NCBI GenBank assembly: GCA_015057625.1
Contig: SVDZ01000003.1
Coordinates: forward strand, 124,001-188,000
DNA: 64,000 nucleotides
Direction of reading: 5' to 3'
Source: Lachnospiraceae bacterium
Lineage (GTDB): Bacteria > Bacillota > Clostridia > Lachnospirales > Lachnospiraceae
Numbering within the stretch: position 1 is the stretch's first letter; each line of letters begins with the position of its first letter. A program made the position numbers and the translations under genes. Positions 9,822 to 18,990 of the stretch are shown piece after piece. Under the pieces are notes generated by a model. That model ran no database searches. It saw only the letters and a list, made by a program, of their open reading frames with translations, and had not been told where the DNA came from.

Positions 9822-10619
9822 TTACAGATTGCAGACAAATGAGTAAATAATCTCATTCATTCTCTCCGGGTTATCCACGTTTGCATTGTGGCTTGCCCCT
9901 TTAATCACCTCAAGTCTGCATCCGGTGCGTTTGTGCCATCTCACATTATACTTTCTGACCTTGCCGGTTCTGTCATGTTGTCCGAAAGTCAACAAAACCG
10001 GGCACTTAATATCAACGTCCCTAACATCTTCAATCAGTGCATCATAGTAATCCTGCACTAACTTCTCGTATTCTTTTTTGTCATATTGAGCAAGCATATC
10101 CATCATGTTCTTAAATCCGTCCCTGGTAGATGAAACTCCGAATGCCGATGCAAGTTTCAGTAATCTCCATGGGAACAGTCTGCACATAAGTCCCACTCTT
10201 CTCAATATCCAAAAGTCTGCCTTTGAATAATAATCCTCTCCGTATGGGGATGTTCCAATTCCTACAAATCCTTTGATTATCCCCTGTTCTCTACACATTA
10301 TCGCCTGTGGAAAATATCCTCCGTAGGACTGTCCCACAGCAATAAAGGATTCTATCTCTTCCTGTTTCATTATCTTTAATATAATGTCAACAGCCGCATC
10401 CATTGTAAACTGTCTGAACAATCTGGACTTCCCATGTCCCGGCGCATCCCACGCAATAACATTAAATTCATCACTAAAAAAGTCAAACTGCTTCTCGAAC
10501 ATAGTGTGATTAGCAGTGAGCCCATGAAAGAAAAAGATAGTTTTTCTGCCTTCAACCCATTTTACTGATGTGTAATAATAAATCGTCCCGCTCTGTATTT
10601 CCAGTTGATTTTCTAACAT
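9822..10619 (-). CDS. Alpha/beta hydrolase
   Basis: This 265-residue protein has the alpha/beta-hydrolase fold. The oxyanion-side HG appears in FFFHGLTANH (about residues 30-40), the nucleophile elbow is GQSYGG with Ser at about 99, the acid is probably the Asp of FGQHDRTG (about 216), and the catalytic His is in GASHNANVD (about 243). There is no signal peptide, so it is cytoplasmic. The substrate cannot be told from the sequence; related proteins act on esters, lactones or C-C bonds. The ATG at 10619 is preceded by GAGGAG. The gene stands alone and is followed on its 5' side by a dispersed repeat. Confidence 0.88.
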   Translation of the reverse strand: MLENQLEIQSGTIYYYTSVKWVEGRKTIFFFHGLTANHTMFEKQFDFFSDEFNVIAWDAPGHGKSRLFRQFTMDAAVDIILKIMKQEEIESFIAVGQSYGGYFPQAIMCREQGIIKGFVGIGTSPYGEDYYSKADFWILRRVGLMCRLFPWRLLKLASAFGVSSTRDGFKNMMDMLAQYDKKEYEKLVQDYYDALIEDVRDVDIKCPVLLTFGQHDRTGKVRKYNVRWHKRTGCRLEVIKGASHNANVDNPERMNEIIYSFVCNL

Positions 10620-10660
10620 AATGTGCTCCTCGGTAAGTATTAGTTTTCTACTGTTTTAAT

Positions 10661-10874
10661 ATTCAAGAACGCCTCAGCGTTCTTGCTGCGAAATGCGCGT
10701 CAGTCATGAGATAATTTACTCTGTAAGTTATCTCATGCTGACATTTTCATCTGCGCATTTCTGCAATCCGCCGGAGGCTTATAACTGAGAAGGAGATTGG
10801 ACCCCTACTCAGTAAATTTTCTTACCCCACCTTCACTTTGTTTAGAGGAGGGGGACATCTACTTCTTAGTTATA
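10661..10874. repeat. Dispersed palindromic repeat element, copy 1 (long form)
   Basis: The 95-bp core at 10780-10874 is bounded by inverted repeats (TATAACTGAGAAG at the left, its near complement at the right) and has CCCC/GGGG inner arms. The left flank (10661-10780) is also shared with copy 2. It carries an AAGAACGC/GCGTTCTT hairpin and, only in this copy, an insert of roughly 75 bp built from nested inverted repeats (GAAATGCGC, GTCAG and ATGAGATAA with their complements). No reading frame is evident. It fills the gap between the GH128 gene and the hydrolase gene. Confidence 0.8.
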
Positions 10875-10943
10875 TAATTATAACAGTATCAGTTGTTAAA
10901 TGGAAGCAATGCCTTATCATTTCACTATTTAATCACATACTCT

Positions 10944-12353
10944 TTATAGTTTATATCTCTTAGTCTTTCCCCACTCACCATACTTTCTTTCTCCATTATA
11001 TATTTTATATGCTTTTGCTCTGAAGTAATACTTAACTCCACTTTTGAATTTAGATTTCTTTAAGTATGCTGTCGTTGATTTCACTATTTTACTATTTGAT
11101 TTAGTAAACTTTTTATTTTTGCTCCACTGAATCTTGTAGCCATCAGCCTTTTTAACTTTTTTTATTGTGATTTTAAGTTTTTTCTTAACTACTCTGATTT
11201 TTTTAATCGTAGCTTTTTTTATTTTTGTGTTGGAATTATCTGATTTTGATTCTGTTGTTTTCTGTGTTTTTTCTTCTGTAGTTAAACTCTCAGTTTTTGG
11301 TTCTGCATTCGTAATTATCTCCGTAGTCGGCTGGGCTGTGGTTATAGTCTCTGTAGTTTTTTCCGTTGTTATCTCTTCGGTTGTTGTCTCTTCAGTTGTG
11401 GTCTCCTCAGGCTCATTAAGTTCGTCCGTCGCCATTGGAGAAATGCCTGAAGTGATATTCTTGTATGCATCCCCTTCCTCAGTAAGCGAACCTTCTTCGA
11501 TATCGAATAATCTTGTATATGCAGTTCCATCAATATTACTTGAGTAATCTACAAACCATGCATACCTCTCAACAAAATCAAGAGTCTCCATCATTTCACA
11601 AGCTTCTTTTATGTACTTTGTAGCAAGTTCATGGCTCATTGGATTTGCCAGTGTATAACCGGCCCACTGCGTTGACACATCTACATTTCCAATTTCTGTA
11701 ATCCACAATGGAATCTGATACTTGTTATACAGTCTGGTAAGTGCATCTTTCAATCTACCTACTGAATTCGGATCCGTGAAATCCTGATATACATGAACAG
11801 TGAGGAAGTCTACTCTGTAGCCCTTCTCTTTAGCTTTTGCCATAAACTGTTCCACCCATGCATCTTCCACCGCGGCACCTGCAGGACTTCCAAGTCTAAG
11901 TCCGGTCTCCTCAAGTTTTGGCCAATACTGTATCGCCCTGTCCACTGTCATATTGGACTGATCCGGCAAATCCGGTTCATTGAAGGTCAAAAGGTTTCTG
12001 TACAATCCACTCTCTTTTCCTGCCTTAAGGGTTTTAATATACTTCATTGAAGATGCCCCCCAAACCTGTGGTACATACTCAATGTCTGATTCATTCGCCT
12101 CCGCTGCAACCTCATCTGAAACACCCCAGTTATAAATCCAGGAAACATCAGCCTCCTTAAGAACACTTATATCTCGCTGCTCACTGTTAGTGCTTGCATA
12201 ATACCAACTGCAAAGACCTTTTCTGGCAATCTCAGTGTTGCTTATTGTCGTAACAATATCAGTGTCATCGGCGTTTGTAACAAATGTATTTTGCGCCGGT
12301 GCGATTAATAATAAATTGAAAGTTAAAAATAATGCTAAAAAGCGTTTATTCAT
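10944..12353 (-). CDS. Secreted GH128-type glycoside hydrolase (probable beta-1,3-glucanase)
   Basis: The likely start is the ATG at 12353 (MNKRFLALF), preceded by a GAGG ribosome binding site; a longer frame begins at 12380 without a good signal. Residues 1-30 form a signal peptide. About 40-295 matches the Asl1-like/GH128 catalytic core: FNEPDLPDQ (acid/base Glu), FLTVHVYQDF, and LWITEIGNVD (nucleophile Glu). A Thr/Glu-rich linker with TTEE repeats follows (about 310-365). The protein ends in a lysine-rich fibronectin-III-like domain (about 375-469). GH128 enzymes cleave beta-1,3-glucans. The next gene encodes a GH81 enzyme for the same polymer, so the two probably work together outside the cell. 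Family assignment is by motif; the activity is inferred. Confidence 0.85.
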   Translation of the reverse strand: MNKRFLALFLTFNLLLIAPAQNTFVTNADDTDIVTTISNTEIARKGLCSWYYASTNSEQRDISVLKEADVSWIYNWGVSDEVAAEANESDIEYVPQVWGASSMKYIKTLKAGKESGLYRNLLTFNEPDLPDQSNMTVDRAIQYWPKLEETGLRLGSPAGAAVEDAWVEQFMAKAKEKGYRVDFLTVHVYQDFTDPNSVGRLKDALTRLYNKYQIPLWITEIGNVDVSTQWAGYTLANPMSHELATKYIKEACEMMETLDFVERYAWFVDYSSNIDGTAYTRLFDIEEGSLTEEGDAYKNITSGISPMATDELNEPEETTTEETTTEEITTEKTTETITTAQPTTEIITNAEPKTESLTTEEKTQKTTESKSDNSNTKIKKATIKKIRVVKKKLKITIKKVKKADGYKIQWSKNKKFTKSNSKIVKSTTAYLKKSKFKSGVKYYFRAKAYKIYNGERKYGEWGKTKRYKL

Positions 12354-12515
12354 AATTATTTCCTCTTTTCTTGTATACAATTTTAATCTCGCTATAAACT
12401 AACTACTTTTATTATAGCAAATATCTTTTCAAATATCTTCTTTTTCACAATATTACCTCATTTCTTTCCTTTCCCCCCAAAAATACTTCACACTCCCCCG
12501 GAGCCCTAAAAAGAA

Positions 12516-12550
12516 GCGGGAGCCCCACACTTTCGTGCAGTGACTCCCAC
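12516..12550 (-). terminator. Terminator after the GH81 gene
   Basis: On the minus strand a GC-rich hairpin (GGGAG...CTCCC arms with CAC/GTG inner pairs and a GAAA loop) is followed by CTTCTTTTT. It lies between the GH81 stop and the GH128 start, so the two genes are probably separate transcripts. Confidence 0.75.
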
Positions 12551-12670
12551 CCTGATTTTATGACCTCACTCCGTGGAACTTTCTTCCTTGGAACTCAGAT
12601 TCATTTTATTAACTTATTGATAATTTTCCTTAACTTCAGGTTCCCTATCATCTCAACACTTCAAGTCTCC

Positions 12671-15600
12671 TTATCTGCCCCAAACTTCTACTTCCCAAAG
12701 TGAGTATCCGTATGGAAGACCTCTGTGAACTCCCTGAAGTTTTATGTATCTTGCGTTTGTTGCATTAAATGTAACTGTGTCGACTCCTCCATCCATTCCT
12801 GTGAGGCTCTTAACGTTTGTGAAGTTATTTCCATCTGTTGAAACTAAGATGTTATAACTTTCACCGAAAGCACCTTCCCAGTTAAGAATGAGTTTGTCTA
12901 CTGAATATGTTGCACCAAGGTCAAATGTAATCCATGCATTGTCTGCGAAGTTTGATGACCATCTTGTACCCATATTTCCGTCAACTGCATTTGCTGCTGC
13001 CATTGCATCATTTTCTGTTCCTGATGCTGTAGCATTTGATACTGCGAGTTTTCTGTAATTGCCTGATCCACCCTGGTTGCCTGTTTCAGGCTGAGTAGTT
13101 GTTTCCTCTTCTCCAGGACCACCTGACTGTGCGCCATCTGAGTAAACTTCCATTTCCCAGATAGAGTATCCGTATGGAAGCGCTCTCTCAACACCCTGCA
13201 TTCTTATGTATCTTGCGTTTGTAGCATTGAATGTAACTACATCTTCTCCACCGTCTGAACCATTTATAGTCTTAACTGTTGTGAAGTTAGTACCGTTTGT
13301 TGATGTCTGAATCTTGTAATTCTTTCCGTATGCAGCTTCCCACTTAATAACAACTTTGTTTACTGAATATGACTGTCCAAGGTCAACTGTAATCCATGCA
13401 TTGTCTGCGAAGTTTGATGACCATCTTGTGCCGTCATTTCCATCTACTGCGTTTGCTGCTGCCATTGCATCATTTTCTGCTCCTGATGCTGTAACTGTTT
13501 TGCCATGTGCAAGGTTAACTCCACTTCCTGAGCCACCTGAACCGTTATCTCCTGAGCCACCGCCCGGATTTGTTCCGCCTGAGCCGTTATCTCCACTACC
13601 ACCGTTAATTGTGTAAGTAGCTGTTGAAACGCCAGAAGTAATCATTCCTTTTCTGTAAGCTTTAGCTTTGATTGTTGTAGTCTTTCCAAGCTTAATTCCA
13701 GGAATATAAAGTTTTGAGTTCTGATTTGGTTCTGAACCATCTGTTGTATATCTAATTTCTACACCCTTTGTTGCGCAGTTGATATAAACTGTCTGATCAC
13801 CCTGATATGTTCCGGACTGAAGGCTGAATGTCGGGTTGCTTACTGTAGTTGCCTCGTAAACTCCCATCTCCCAAAGTGAATATCCGTATGCAAGTGCTCT
13901 CTTAACACCCTGCATTCTTACGTATCTGCATGTTACTGCGTCAAATACAATTTCTTCTTTTCCACCTTTTCCTTTTGATGTCTCATAAACTGTCTGCCAG
14001 TTATTTGTGTTAGTTGCTACCTGAATCTTATATGCTGATGCGTATGAAGCTTCCCAATCAAGTGATACTTTGTTGATTGTCTTGTTGCTTCCAAGATCAA
14101 CATAAATCCATTCATTATCATTGAAGTCTGATGACCAACGTGTACTCTTGTCATTGTCTACTGCCTTACTTCCGTCAACTGTTGCGTTTTCTGAAGATGA
14201 AGCTACTGCATTCTTGCCCTGTGCAAGGTTCACGTTTCCTGATACTGCTGTACCATTTACTGTAATTGTGCTAGATGCCATTGGTGAATCAATGTTTCCA
14301 TCCTTTACTGCAATTGCTTTTACTGTAGCTGTACTTGAAACTGCTATCACACCTGTGTAAACTTTGCTGTTTCTTGTTGGTCTTGTTCCATCTGTTGTGT
14401 AGTAGATAGTTGTTCCTGCTCCAGCTGAAATTTCAACATACTGTGTATCATCATATGTTCCTGTTGGAACTGAGATTTCAGGTGTCTGTGCCTGAACAAT
14501 GTCAAAGTTTCTGTTGTTATATACTTCAAAGCTTACAAGAGCATTTGCTCCGATTGTAGCTTTTCCTACATAGTTTCCGTTTGATTTGAAGTTTACTACC
14601 TTAGTTGTAGTTGTTGGGTTCCATACAACTGCTGTGTATTTTCCACCCTTCTTGTAAACTGCTGCTGAGCAGTCACCTGTTGCAACGATATCTGTTGTCT
14701 TAACACCAAGTTCTGTCATTGCATTTATGAACCAGTATGTGTTAGCTGTATCTGTTCTCTGAACTTCATTGTCATGTGCGAGGAATAAATTAAGCGCACG
14801 TGTTGGATTTGTCTGTGAAAGGAATGGCCATGTGATATGCTGCCAACCTGTATCCTGATGTGGATACTCTCTAATCATCTTATCAATTTCTGCCTGGCTC
14901 TTTCCTTCATTTCTTGCTACTGTTTCTGCCTTTGCCATAGCTATGTCTGTATCTCTCTCAAGACCTGCATAGATTTCTGCACATCTTGTCTGATTCATTC
15001 CGTAGTATGTAAGGTATTCAGAAATTGGTAACCACTGAATTCCATATACGTAAAGTGGCTGTCCACCAAAGAATGTTCCGTAGAAGTTGATTGAACCGTA
15101 TACCTGTCCAACTACTTCGTAAGGCCAATCGTTAATCCAATTGTCTTTATCGTAATCAAACCAGTACTGTTCTACTGCATCCATTTCATTTGTAAATCCA
15201 AATACACCCGCATCTCTGTAAGAATCATTCTCTGTAAGTACTCCCCAAAGATACATACTTACCCAACTAAAGAGTGACTCTGATGCTGATTCCTGGTTGT
15301 TTCCTGAATCATTGTCTGCGTAACCGCCTGCCCATGAGTGTCCTTCGTAAAGATCATATGCTCTGAATCTGCAGTATTCACTGTCTGTTGCAGATGGATT
15401 TGCATAATCTCTTATGAGAAGTTCAATCATGTCTTTATAGTCGTTGTAGAATTCTTTATCGTATGTAGCAAGCACTGTTGCTGCAAACATAAAGTATCCA
15501 TATGTAAAGTGATGATCGCATATAGCTGCGTTTGCACCAAACTCACTGTTCTTATAGAATAATGTACCCCAGTTTTCATTGTAAATGAAATAGCTTACAT

Positions 15601-17887
15601 CATCAGGTCCGTCATATGTGAACCAGTTTACAAGAATCTTTTTAATTCTCTTTAAGAATACGTCTCTAAGTTCTGTCTCTCCGATCTGGTCTGCCATGAG
15701 AACTCCCATTCCAAGTGGATGTAGGTTCTTTCCTTCCCAGTAAGCATCTCCTGCCGGATTTAAATTCTTTGTTGCATCCTCTAACTGTGAAAGGTATGCA
15801 AGTAATGCCTGACTGTCAAACTCATTGTTTCCAGGTGTTGCAAATGTAGGAAGAAGTCCTGCAAATGTTGCTGATGTCTCAAATGTGTTTGATGTGATTG
15901 CTTTCATATCACCTCTTACAGATGTGTAAGTTGCAAATGAACCATTGTCATTTGTAGAGTGTTTCCACTGATGAGGAAGCATACACTGAATTGTCTGATT
16001 TGAGAATCCACCTCTCATAAGTTTTGTTGTAACAGTGTAGTATGATTTAACCACTGCCTGATTCTCATCATAGTTGTAAGTTACGTTTGTGTCTGTCGGG
16101 AATGCGTAACCATGTGAGAAGAATGTTCCAATCTGGTTCTTGTTTGTCATTGTACCGATTGACATATATCCGTTTGCACCAGGGAATGTAACTTTGATGT
16201 AGTTACCAATCTTCTTAAATACTGTTCCCTCAGGTACTGTAAGACAGTAATTTGTCTCGCTTGTCTTTGTCTTGTTTTTATTGTCATCATCCACTACCTT
16301 AATTCCGATATGATCAGCTGTAACTGAATCAAGGTTGTTTGTAAGAATAGCGTTTCCGGCACCATTGTATATCTCTGCAAGGGCAGGTGCTGAAACATAT
16401 GCTGTTCTTGTATCGCCGTACTCTGTGAAGATGTAAGGTGAGCCTTTTACAAATGTAGCTTTCATAGCCTGATGTGTATCATCACAAAGACCAAGTGTTA
16501 CTGAGTAATCACTGTAATTAACAACTTTGTCAAATGCTGTTGCTGTATCAAAATTCTCAGGCATTACATAAATATCCGGTGTATTTTCTGTAACAACTGA
16601 AACGTTAACATCTGTAGGTCCCATAGTAGGAAGCCATCCTTCTGTTGTAGTTGTAACTGAAAGTCCCTTTGTAGAGAATCTTGTCTTAAATGGCAATGTA
16701 CTCATAGGGTTGCCAAATTTGTTGATGAGCGAAGACTGCCACCAGTCGTTACTGTCAATTGGTGCACTTAAGCTCTCATCAAGATATACTGGAAGTTTAG
16801 CCTGCTCTAAGTACATATCATTGCTGATAAGATTTCCTTTTTTGTAGTATTTCATATGAGACTGTGGAAGTGCAGGAATGTTGTATGTTGGTCTTGCATC
16901 TCCGTTCTTGTACTCATATACTTTGAATTCCTTGAGCGAGAATCCGCTTCCACTCTCTACTCTTGTGTATCCGTACATTCTTACATATCTTGCTGTAGCA
17001 TAGAGCTGAATGTTTGCATTTTCAAAAGCGTATCCTCTTGTCTGTCTGTATAATGTAGTAAAGTTATTACCATCTGTTGATACCTGAATATCATAAATCT
17101 TTCCTGCATCTGATTCCCAATCAAGAATTACACGTCCGATTGTATAATTTCTTCCAAGATCAACTGTAATCCACTGTTTATCTTCCTGTCCTGATGTCCA
17201 ATGTGTATTATCTTTTCCGTCCACTGCGTTCTGGGCAAGTACTGAAGTCTGATCGATAACTCCGTTGTCATCATACATCCACCAGATATCTCTGAGGGAT
17301 GAAGTAGTTGTCGTCTTTCCCTGTGCAATATTTGTTCCATAATCAACAGGTCTCTTTGTGATACCGTCAAGTCCCATTACTTCAAATTCGTAAAGAGAAT
17401 ATCCGTATGCCGGCAACTGCTTTTCTGTCATATTGATACGCACAAATCTCGCTGAAGTATTGATGTTAAGCTTCTGATTTCCACCATTACTTGTAGTTGT
17501 GCTGTAAACCTGTGACCAATTGTTTTCGTCATTTGAAACCTGGATGTTGTAAGCTTTTGCAAAAGCTCCTTCCCAGTAAAGGTTTACTCCTGTAATCTGA
17601 GTAACCTTTCCAAGGTCAACGTACATCCATTCTGTGCTGTTATTCCAAGCACTTTCCCATCTTGTTGAGGTTGATCCATCCACTGCATATGCAGGATCAC
17701 TGTTTCCTACTGACGAACTTGCATATACCATTCTTCCGACCGAAACGGCATATGGGTCGTTCTCTCCCGCTTTTACTTTAGTTACATTTCCGGTATATGT
17801 TGGAATCATTCCAACTACCATTGTCGCTGCCAGTACTCCTGACAAAGTTTTTGATGCCAAGGTTCTCCTTTTCCTTGTCTTTAACAT
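12671..17887 (-). CDS. Secreted multidomain GH81 endo-beta-1,3-glucanase
   Basis: This is a 1738-residue secreted enzyme. After a signal peptide (1-41) come two F5/8-type C (discoidin) domains (about 45-172 and 185-330), each with a DGSTSTRW-like loop and WMYVDLG or WITVDLG strand. The GH81 catalytic module spans about 340-1095, with the family landmarks DLYEGHSWAGGYAD and NNQESASESLFSW carrying the acidic active-site residues. Then follow a chitobiase-C-like repeat (YYTTDGTRPT), a third F5/8C domain, a second chitobiase-C-like repeat (RYTTDGSEPN), a Gly/Ser-rich linker (about 1395-1425), and two more F5/8C domains. The last two are near duplicates of each other at DNA level. GH81 enzymes cut internal beta-1,3-glucan bonds; multiple discoidin domains suggest binding to insoluble glucan such as fungal wall or callose. 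The ATG at 17887 has a strong GGGAGG site. Confidence 0.95.
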   Translation of the reverse strand: MLKTRKRRTLASKTLSGVLAATMVVGMIPTYTGNVTKVKAGENDPYAVSVGRMVYASSSVGNSDPAYAVDGSTSTRWESAWNNSTEWMYVDLGKVTQITGVNLYWEGAFAKAYNIQVSNDENNWSQVYSTTTSNGGNQKLNINTSARFVRINMTEKQLPAYGYSLYEFEVMGLDGITKRPVDYGTNIAQGKTTTTSSLRDIWWMYDDNGVIDQTSVLAQNAVDGKDNTHWTSGQEDKQWITVDLGRNYTIGRVILDWESDAGKIYDIQVSTDGNNFTTLYRQTRGYAFENANIQLYATARYVRMYGYTRVESGSGFSLKEFKVYEYKNGDARPTYNIPALPQSHMKYYKKGNLISNDMYLEQAKLPVYLDESLSAPIDSNDWWQSSLINKFGNPMSTLPFKTRFSTKGLSVTTTTEGWLPTMGPTDVNVSVVTENTPDIYVMPENFDTATAFDKVVNYSDYSVTLGLCDDTHQAMKATFVKGSPYIFTEYGDTRTAYVSAPALAEIYNGAGNAILTNNLDSVTADHIGIKVVDDDNKNKTKTSETNYCLTVPEGTVFKKIGNYIKVTFPGANGYMSIGTMTNKNQIGTFFSHGYAFPTDTNVTYNYDENQAVVKSYYTVTTKLMRGGFSNQTIQCMLPHQWKHSTNDNGSFATYTSVRGDMKAITSNTFETSATFAGLLPTFATPGNNEFDSQALLAYLSQLEDATKNLNPAGDAYWEGKNLHPLGMGVLMADQIGETELRDVFLKRIKKILVNWFTYDGPDDVSYFIYNENWGTLFYKNSEFGANAAICDHHFTYGYFMFAATVLATYDKEFYNDYKDMIELLIRDYANPSATDSEYCRFRAYDLYEGHSWAGGYADNDSGNNQESASESLFSWVSMYLWGVLTENDSYRDAGVFGFTNEMDAVEQYWFDYDKDNWINDWPYEVVGQVYGSINFYGTFFGGQPLYVYGIQWLPISEYLTYYGMNQTRCAEIYAGLERDTDIAMAKAETVARNEGKSQAEIDKMIREYPHQDTGWQHITWPFLSQTNPTRALNLFLAHDNEVQRTDTANTYWFINAMTELGVKTTDIVATGDCSAAVYKKGGKYTAVVWNPTTTTKVVNFKSNGNYVGKATIGANALVSFEVYNNRNFDIVQAQTPEISVPTGTYDDTQYVEISAGAGTTIYYTTDGTRPTRNSKVYTGVIAVSSTATVKAIAVKDGNIDSPMASSTITVNGTAVSGNVNLAQGKNAVASSSENATVDGSKAVDNDKSTRWSSDFNDNEWIYVDLGSNKTINKVSLDWEASYASAYKIQVATNTNNWQTVYETSKGKGGKEEIVFDAVTCRYVRMQGVKRALAYGYSLWEMGVYEATTVSNPTFSLQSGTYQGDQTVYINCATKGVEIRYTTDGSEPNQNSKLYIPGIKLGKTTTIKAKAYRKGMITSGVSTATYTINGGSGDNGSGGTNPGGGSGDNGSGGSGSGVNLAHGKTVTASGAENDAMAAANAVDGNDGTRWSSNFADNAWITVDLGQSYSVNKVVIKWEAAYGKNYKIQTSTNGTNFTTVKTINGSDGGEDVVTFNATNARYIRMQGVERALPYGYSIWEMEVYSDGAQSGGPGEEETTTQPETGNQGGSGNYRKLAVSNATASGTENDAMAAANAVDGNMGTRWSSNFADNAWITFDLGATYSVDKLILNWEGAFGESYNILVSTDGNNFTNVKSLTGMDGGVDTVTFNATNARYIKLQGVHRGLPYGYSLWEVEVWGR

Positions 17888-18114
17888 AATTATCCTCCCT
17901 CTCTTTTATATTAAATGGTAATTGCGCACAAGAAATAACCCCTTTTCTCAGCAATCACCTGCTTTAAGAGTTCAAGTTTAATAAGATTCTCATAATTAGT
18001 TTTTATTTTTCATATTTGGGATTAAAAAAAGAATCCCCCCCGCATTAATTGTAGAAACGCTTCCCCATAATACCTTGAGCGAAGCTTATTTATCCGAATT
18101 TCATATCTACTATA

Positions 18115-18143
18115 AGTCTATGATTTAAAACACATTTTTGCAA
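18115..18143 (-). promoter_or_regulatory. Candidate promoter of the GH81 gene, long leader
   Basis: In the 439-bp gap 17888-18326, the minus strand has TTGCAA (18138-18143), a 17-bp spacer and TAGACT (18115-18120). This would give a leader of over 200 nt, which contains a GGGATT/AATCCC hairpin near 18016-18038. The -10 box is imperfect, so the call is tentative. Apart from the terminators at the cupin side, nothing else was recognised in the gap. Confidence 0.35.
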
Positions 18144-18206
18144 CATTTACACAAATAAAAGTGTTTTTATCTTATTTATTTATGCATATTGCACAATTAA
18201 ATATAT

Positions 18207-18258
18207 AAAAAAAAGAGCTTAACAACTCTTAATTAGTCATTTCGCTCTCTTTTTTTTA
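18207..18258 (-). terminator. Terminator-like hairpin between cupin and GH81 genes
   Basis: GAGC and GCTC arms extended by A/T pairs enclose a loop of about 25 nt, and on the minus strand the stem ends in eight T residues. It could back up the hairpin at 18287-18322. Confidence 0.55.
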
Positions 18259-18286
18259 TTTTTGATTTGTTATTTATTTAACTATT

Positions 18287-18322
18287 GAACTATTTTTAGT
18301 AAAAAATCATTAAAAATAGTTC
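18287..18322 (-). terminator. Terminator after the cupin gene
   Basis: A perfect 12-bp inverted repeat (GAACTATTTTTA at 18287-18298 with its complement at 18311-18322) begins five bases after the cupin stop codon. The stem is AT-rich, so its strength is uncertain. Confidence 0.55.
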
Positions 18323-18326
18323 AAAA

Positions 18327-18746
18327 CTAGAATCCAAGTTTCTTTCCAAGCTCAACTACTTTTGCTTTCTGCTCTGCATCAAGCAAAATTTTTGGTGAAT
18401 TATAATCGTAAGTATTATCATTTTCCACAATCAATACCGTAGTATTTTTCTTTAATGTATGCGTATGGTATGTTCCTTTTTTTACATTGTACACTTTAAG
18501 CGGTTCCATATTAATTGCATCAAAATCATTGAGTTCGTCCCCTTGTCCGCCTGTGAACAATACGCATTCGCCTTCAAGAAGAATAAATAACTCATCTGTC
18601 TCGTTATGTTTCTGCATGTCTTTAAGATTTTCAAGCTCCAGCTCATCTATATATCTGAGCACAGCACAACGCCAAGACTCAAAGTGAACCAATGGCTCAT
18701 ATCCCTCTCCGTCATAACTTGTTATATCAATATATTTCTTATTCAT
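18327..18746 (-). CDS. Small cupin-domain protein
   Basis: This 139-residue cytoplasmic protein has a cupin-like barrel. The first motif includes ETDELFILLEGECVLF (about residues 49-64), and the second KKGTYHTHTLKKNTTVLIVEN (about 93-113) has two histidines. Only some of the usual cupin metal ligands can be matched by eye. Such proteins often bind or isomerise sugars or sense metabolites; the substrate here is unknown. It lies between two secreted glycan-active genes but carries its own terminator. The ATG at 18746 is preceded by GGAGGAAAAAG. Confidence 0.72.
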   Translation of the reverse strand: MNKKYIDITSYDGEGYEPLVHFESWRCAVLRYIDELELENLKDMQKHNETDELFILLEGECVLFTGGQGDELNDFDAINMEPLKVYNVKKGTYHTHTLKKNTTVLIVENDNTYDYNSPKILLDAEQKAKVVELGKKLGF

Positions 18747-18917
18747 GCTTTTTCCTCCGAATTATTTTCAAATCACTCTATTTTTCACACCATTTTTAAT
18801 AATATACCCACACTTTGCAATACGTCAATTGAAAATTTCCACACTTTCAAAAACTCTCTCTGCGCTCTCGCCACGGAATACACCAGAAACTTTATGTCAC
18901 TTTTAATCAAAAAACAA

Positions 18918-18952
18918 GAGGCATTACAACTTAGTAAAATTGTAATACCCCT
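18918..18952 (-). terminator. Terminator after the 871-residue protein gene
   Basis: On the minus strand the stem GGTATTACAA/TTGTAATGCC with a 10-nt loop is followed by TTGTTTTTT. It lies 39 bases beyond the stop at 18991. Confidence 0.75.
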
Positions 18953-18990
18953 TATGTTTATTATCGTATATATTCAATAAATTGTCAAAA

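Noticed and set aside
18049..18066. Possible cre site upstream of the GH81 gene
   Set aside because: Only the central ACGC region fits; four consensus positions are wrong.
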